The position numbers and the translations under genes are program-made. This document shows positions 62,628 through 64,000 of a stretch of 64,000 bases of DNA, piece after piece. The DNA is from Candidatus Anammoxibacter sp. (GTDB lineage: Bacteria > Planctomycetota > Brocadiia > Brocadiales > Anammoxibacteraceae). Position 1 is the first letter of the stretch. The number at the start of each line of letters is the position of its first letter. Where the stretch lies: assembly GCA_021777105.1 (NCBI GenBank), contig JAIQZQ010000037.1:62001-126000 (forward strand), given 5' to 3'. The notes beneath the pieces were generated by a model, which saw only the letters and a list, made by a program, of their open reading frames with translations, ran no database searches and was not told where the DNA came from.

Positions 62628-64000
62628 TTCAATCCCTTATAAATCAGGTCTATGCTTATAAGTAAGATATACCACAGTTAGCATTCCAAGATAGAATATC
62701 GAACCGCAGAACACCGAATTTCGAATTACGAAGTTTAAAAGCGTAACGACGTGACTTATGGCCTTTGCTTCTGCCTTTACTTCATCATTCTACATTCGTT
62801 ATTCGGCATTCATGATTCGCTTTTAACGGTGGCGGCTCCTTCAACTTCTAAAACCTTCTTCAAGTCGATGTCCCTTATAAATCAGGTCTATGTTTCTAAG
62901 TGAATTATCATGGGATGTTAAAACTACATCAATTATAGTAAGTCTCAATCCCTTATAAATCAGGTCTAGGTTTCTAAATGGAGCTATTTTGATTGAAAGA
63001 CCAGCAAACTTGTTAGTCTCAATCCCTTATAAATCAGGTCTATGCTTTGAAATTATAAATTTTGAATTTTATATTTTGAATTTCTATCCTTTATAGGTGA
63101 TGCCAAAACGTTAGCTTATTACATATTGCTTATGGTTTAAAGCAAAAACATTATAAGTTTACAAACACTTTAATCCGAGCTTTCGCTTTTACTTCATGAT
63201 TCATGATTCGGTGTTCTGTATTCATGATTCGCTTTTAATGGTGGTAACTCTTTCAACTTCTGAAACCATCCACAAGTCGATGTCTCTTTTAAGTCAGGTC
63301 AGCATTAGTCCAGTGAATAGAGACTTGAGTTTAGAGAATAAAAAAAACATTAAGTCTCTTCAACCGCTTTTGCTTTTCCCTCAATACTCTTTACTTGAGT
63401 TCAATCCCTTATAAATCAGGTCTATGTTTCTAAGATTTTTGGAATTTTATTGGCTTTGGTTTGTGTTGGTTTTTCGTCTCAATCCCTTATAAATCAGGTC
63501 ATAAAAAAGCAAGAAGTTAAGAAGCTAAGAGGCTAAGAAGATTAGAAAGCAACAAACTGTTACCGCTTTGCTCCATGCTCAACTTCTCAACTTCTGCTAT
63601 TCTCGTTCCTCTGCTTTTGTTTTATATCTTAACATCTAAACTTCTAATCTTCTCGACTTCTGCTTTTGCTGTCCCTTATAAATCAGGTCAATGTTTCTAA
63701 GCATGAAAAGTATGAGCTACATCTTAATGAGGGTCATTGTGTCTCAATCCCTTATAAATCAGGTCTATGCCTTGAAATTATAAATTTTGAATTTTAGATT
63801 TTAAATTTCACACCTTTTTATTGTTGATGCCAAAACATTGGCTTATTGCATAATTGCTAATAATTTAAAGCAAAAACCATCGCAAATCGAGTCTATGCAT
63901 CTGCATTTAAAATTTAACATCTAACATACAAAATTTCCTTCCCGTCTCAATCCCTTTTAAGTCAGGTCTATGCCTTGAAATTATAAATTTTGAATTTTAG
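62628..64000. CRISPR. Degenerate CRISPR-like array, continuing past the window
   Basis: The 36-nt repeat reads GTCTCAATCCCTTATAAATC followed by AGGTCTATGTTTCTAA. Copies or variants start near 62626, 62864, 62942, 63016, 63276, 63398, 63476, 63665, 63741 and 63944. Several intervals are CRISPR-like (74, 78, 78 and 76 nt, spacers of about 38-42 nt, all different). Elsewhere the spacing is broken by other repeats, such as a TTGAAATTATAAATTTTGAA block at 63050, 63772 and 63975, and an ATTCATGATTCGCTTTTAA block. No cas gene is in the window. Confidence 0.7.

Noticed and set aside
1-64000. tRNA or rRNA genes
   Set aside because: I found no T-arm or D-arm consensus pairs or rRNA-like stretches on reading both strands by eye; a covariance-model scan would be decisive.

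Overview
The window looks like a chromosomal piece of an uncultivated, AT-rich, Gram-negative-type bacterium. The evidence is Sec and lipoprotein signal peptides, an HAE1/RND exporter, Shine-Dalgarno starts, and housekeeping genes of bacterial type (nusB, ribH, moaA, moaC, carB, a birA-like ligase). The genus cannot be fixed from sequence alone. A SWIB-domain protein, an exported nickel superoxide dismutase, a metallo-beta-lactamase/cyclic-nucleotide-domain protein and many small inverted repeats would fit a deltaproteobacterial, Nitrospirota or similar environmental lineage (inference).

Region 1 (about 0-21 kb, all genes leftward) is an accessory amine and amino-acid metabolism region that has been duplicated and has partly decayed. 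Copy A holds an ACC-synthase-like aminotransferase, a group II PLP decarboxylase, an unrecognised possibly lipid-binding protein and a phosphatidylserine-decarboxylase-family enzyme closer to the fungal tryptophan decarboxylase PsiD than to housekeeping Psd. A lipoprotein CMP/dCMP-type deaminase and an exported amidohydrolase follow. Copy B holds a secreted M20 peptidase, a 0.2-kb relic of the aminotransferase, a metallophosphatase, a multiply broken PLP decarboxylase, a second PsiD-like enzyme with a signal peptide, and an exported agmatine deiminase. A conserved 0.75-kb non-coding block lies upstream of each copy. One block carries a 178-bp MITE and the other is the matching empty site.

Region 2 (21-37 kb) is mostly housekeeping: MOSC-moaA-moaC-ribH-nusB, an exported helix-hairpin-helix protein, a PAS-LuxR regulator, a sulfatase-superfamily protein without the usual cysteine, an MBL plus double cNMP-domain protein, a ModF-like double ATPase, carB and a SWIB protein.

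Region 3 (37-50 kb) holds an ORF6N protein, a large LRR-Roc-COR-TIR (Roco) protein whose LRRs are encoded by near-identical 66-bp units, a birA-like ligase, Phd/VapC and HicAB toxin-antitoxin pairs, NiSOD, an FkbM methyltransferase, a rhomboid protease, a His-rich SUMF1-domain lipoprotein and a cNMP-binding protein.

Region 4 (50-64 kb) holds an RND exporter, a c-type cytochrome between two heptameric tandem repeats, CrcB and a lone HgdB-like protein. A toxin-antitoxin island follows with intact and broken modules, a candidate small RNA and a ribbon-helix-helix gene with a perfectly symmetric four-box operator. The right edge is a degenerate CRISPR-like array with no cas genes in view.

Throughout, intergenic DNA is dominated by short inverted-repeat elements. 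At least three MITE-like families can be delimited, two of them with flanking or terminal evidence of mobility.
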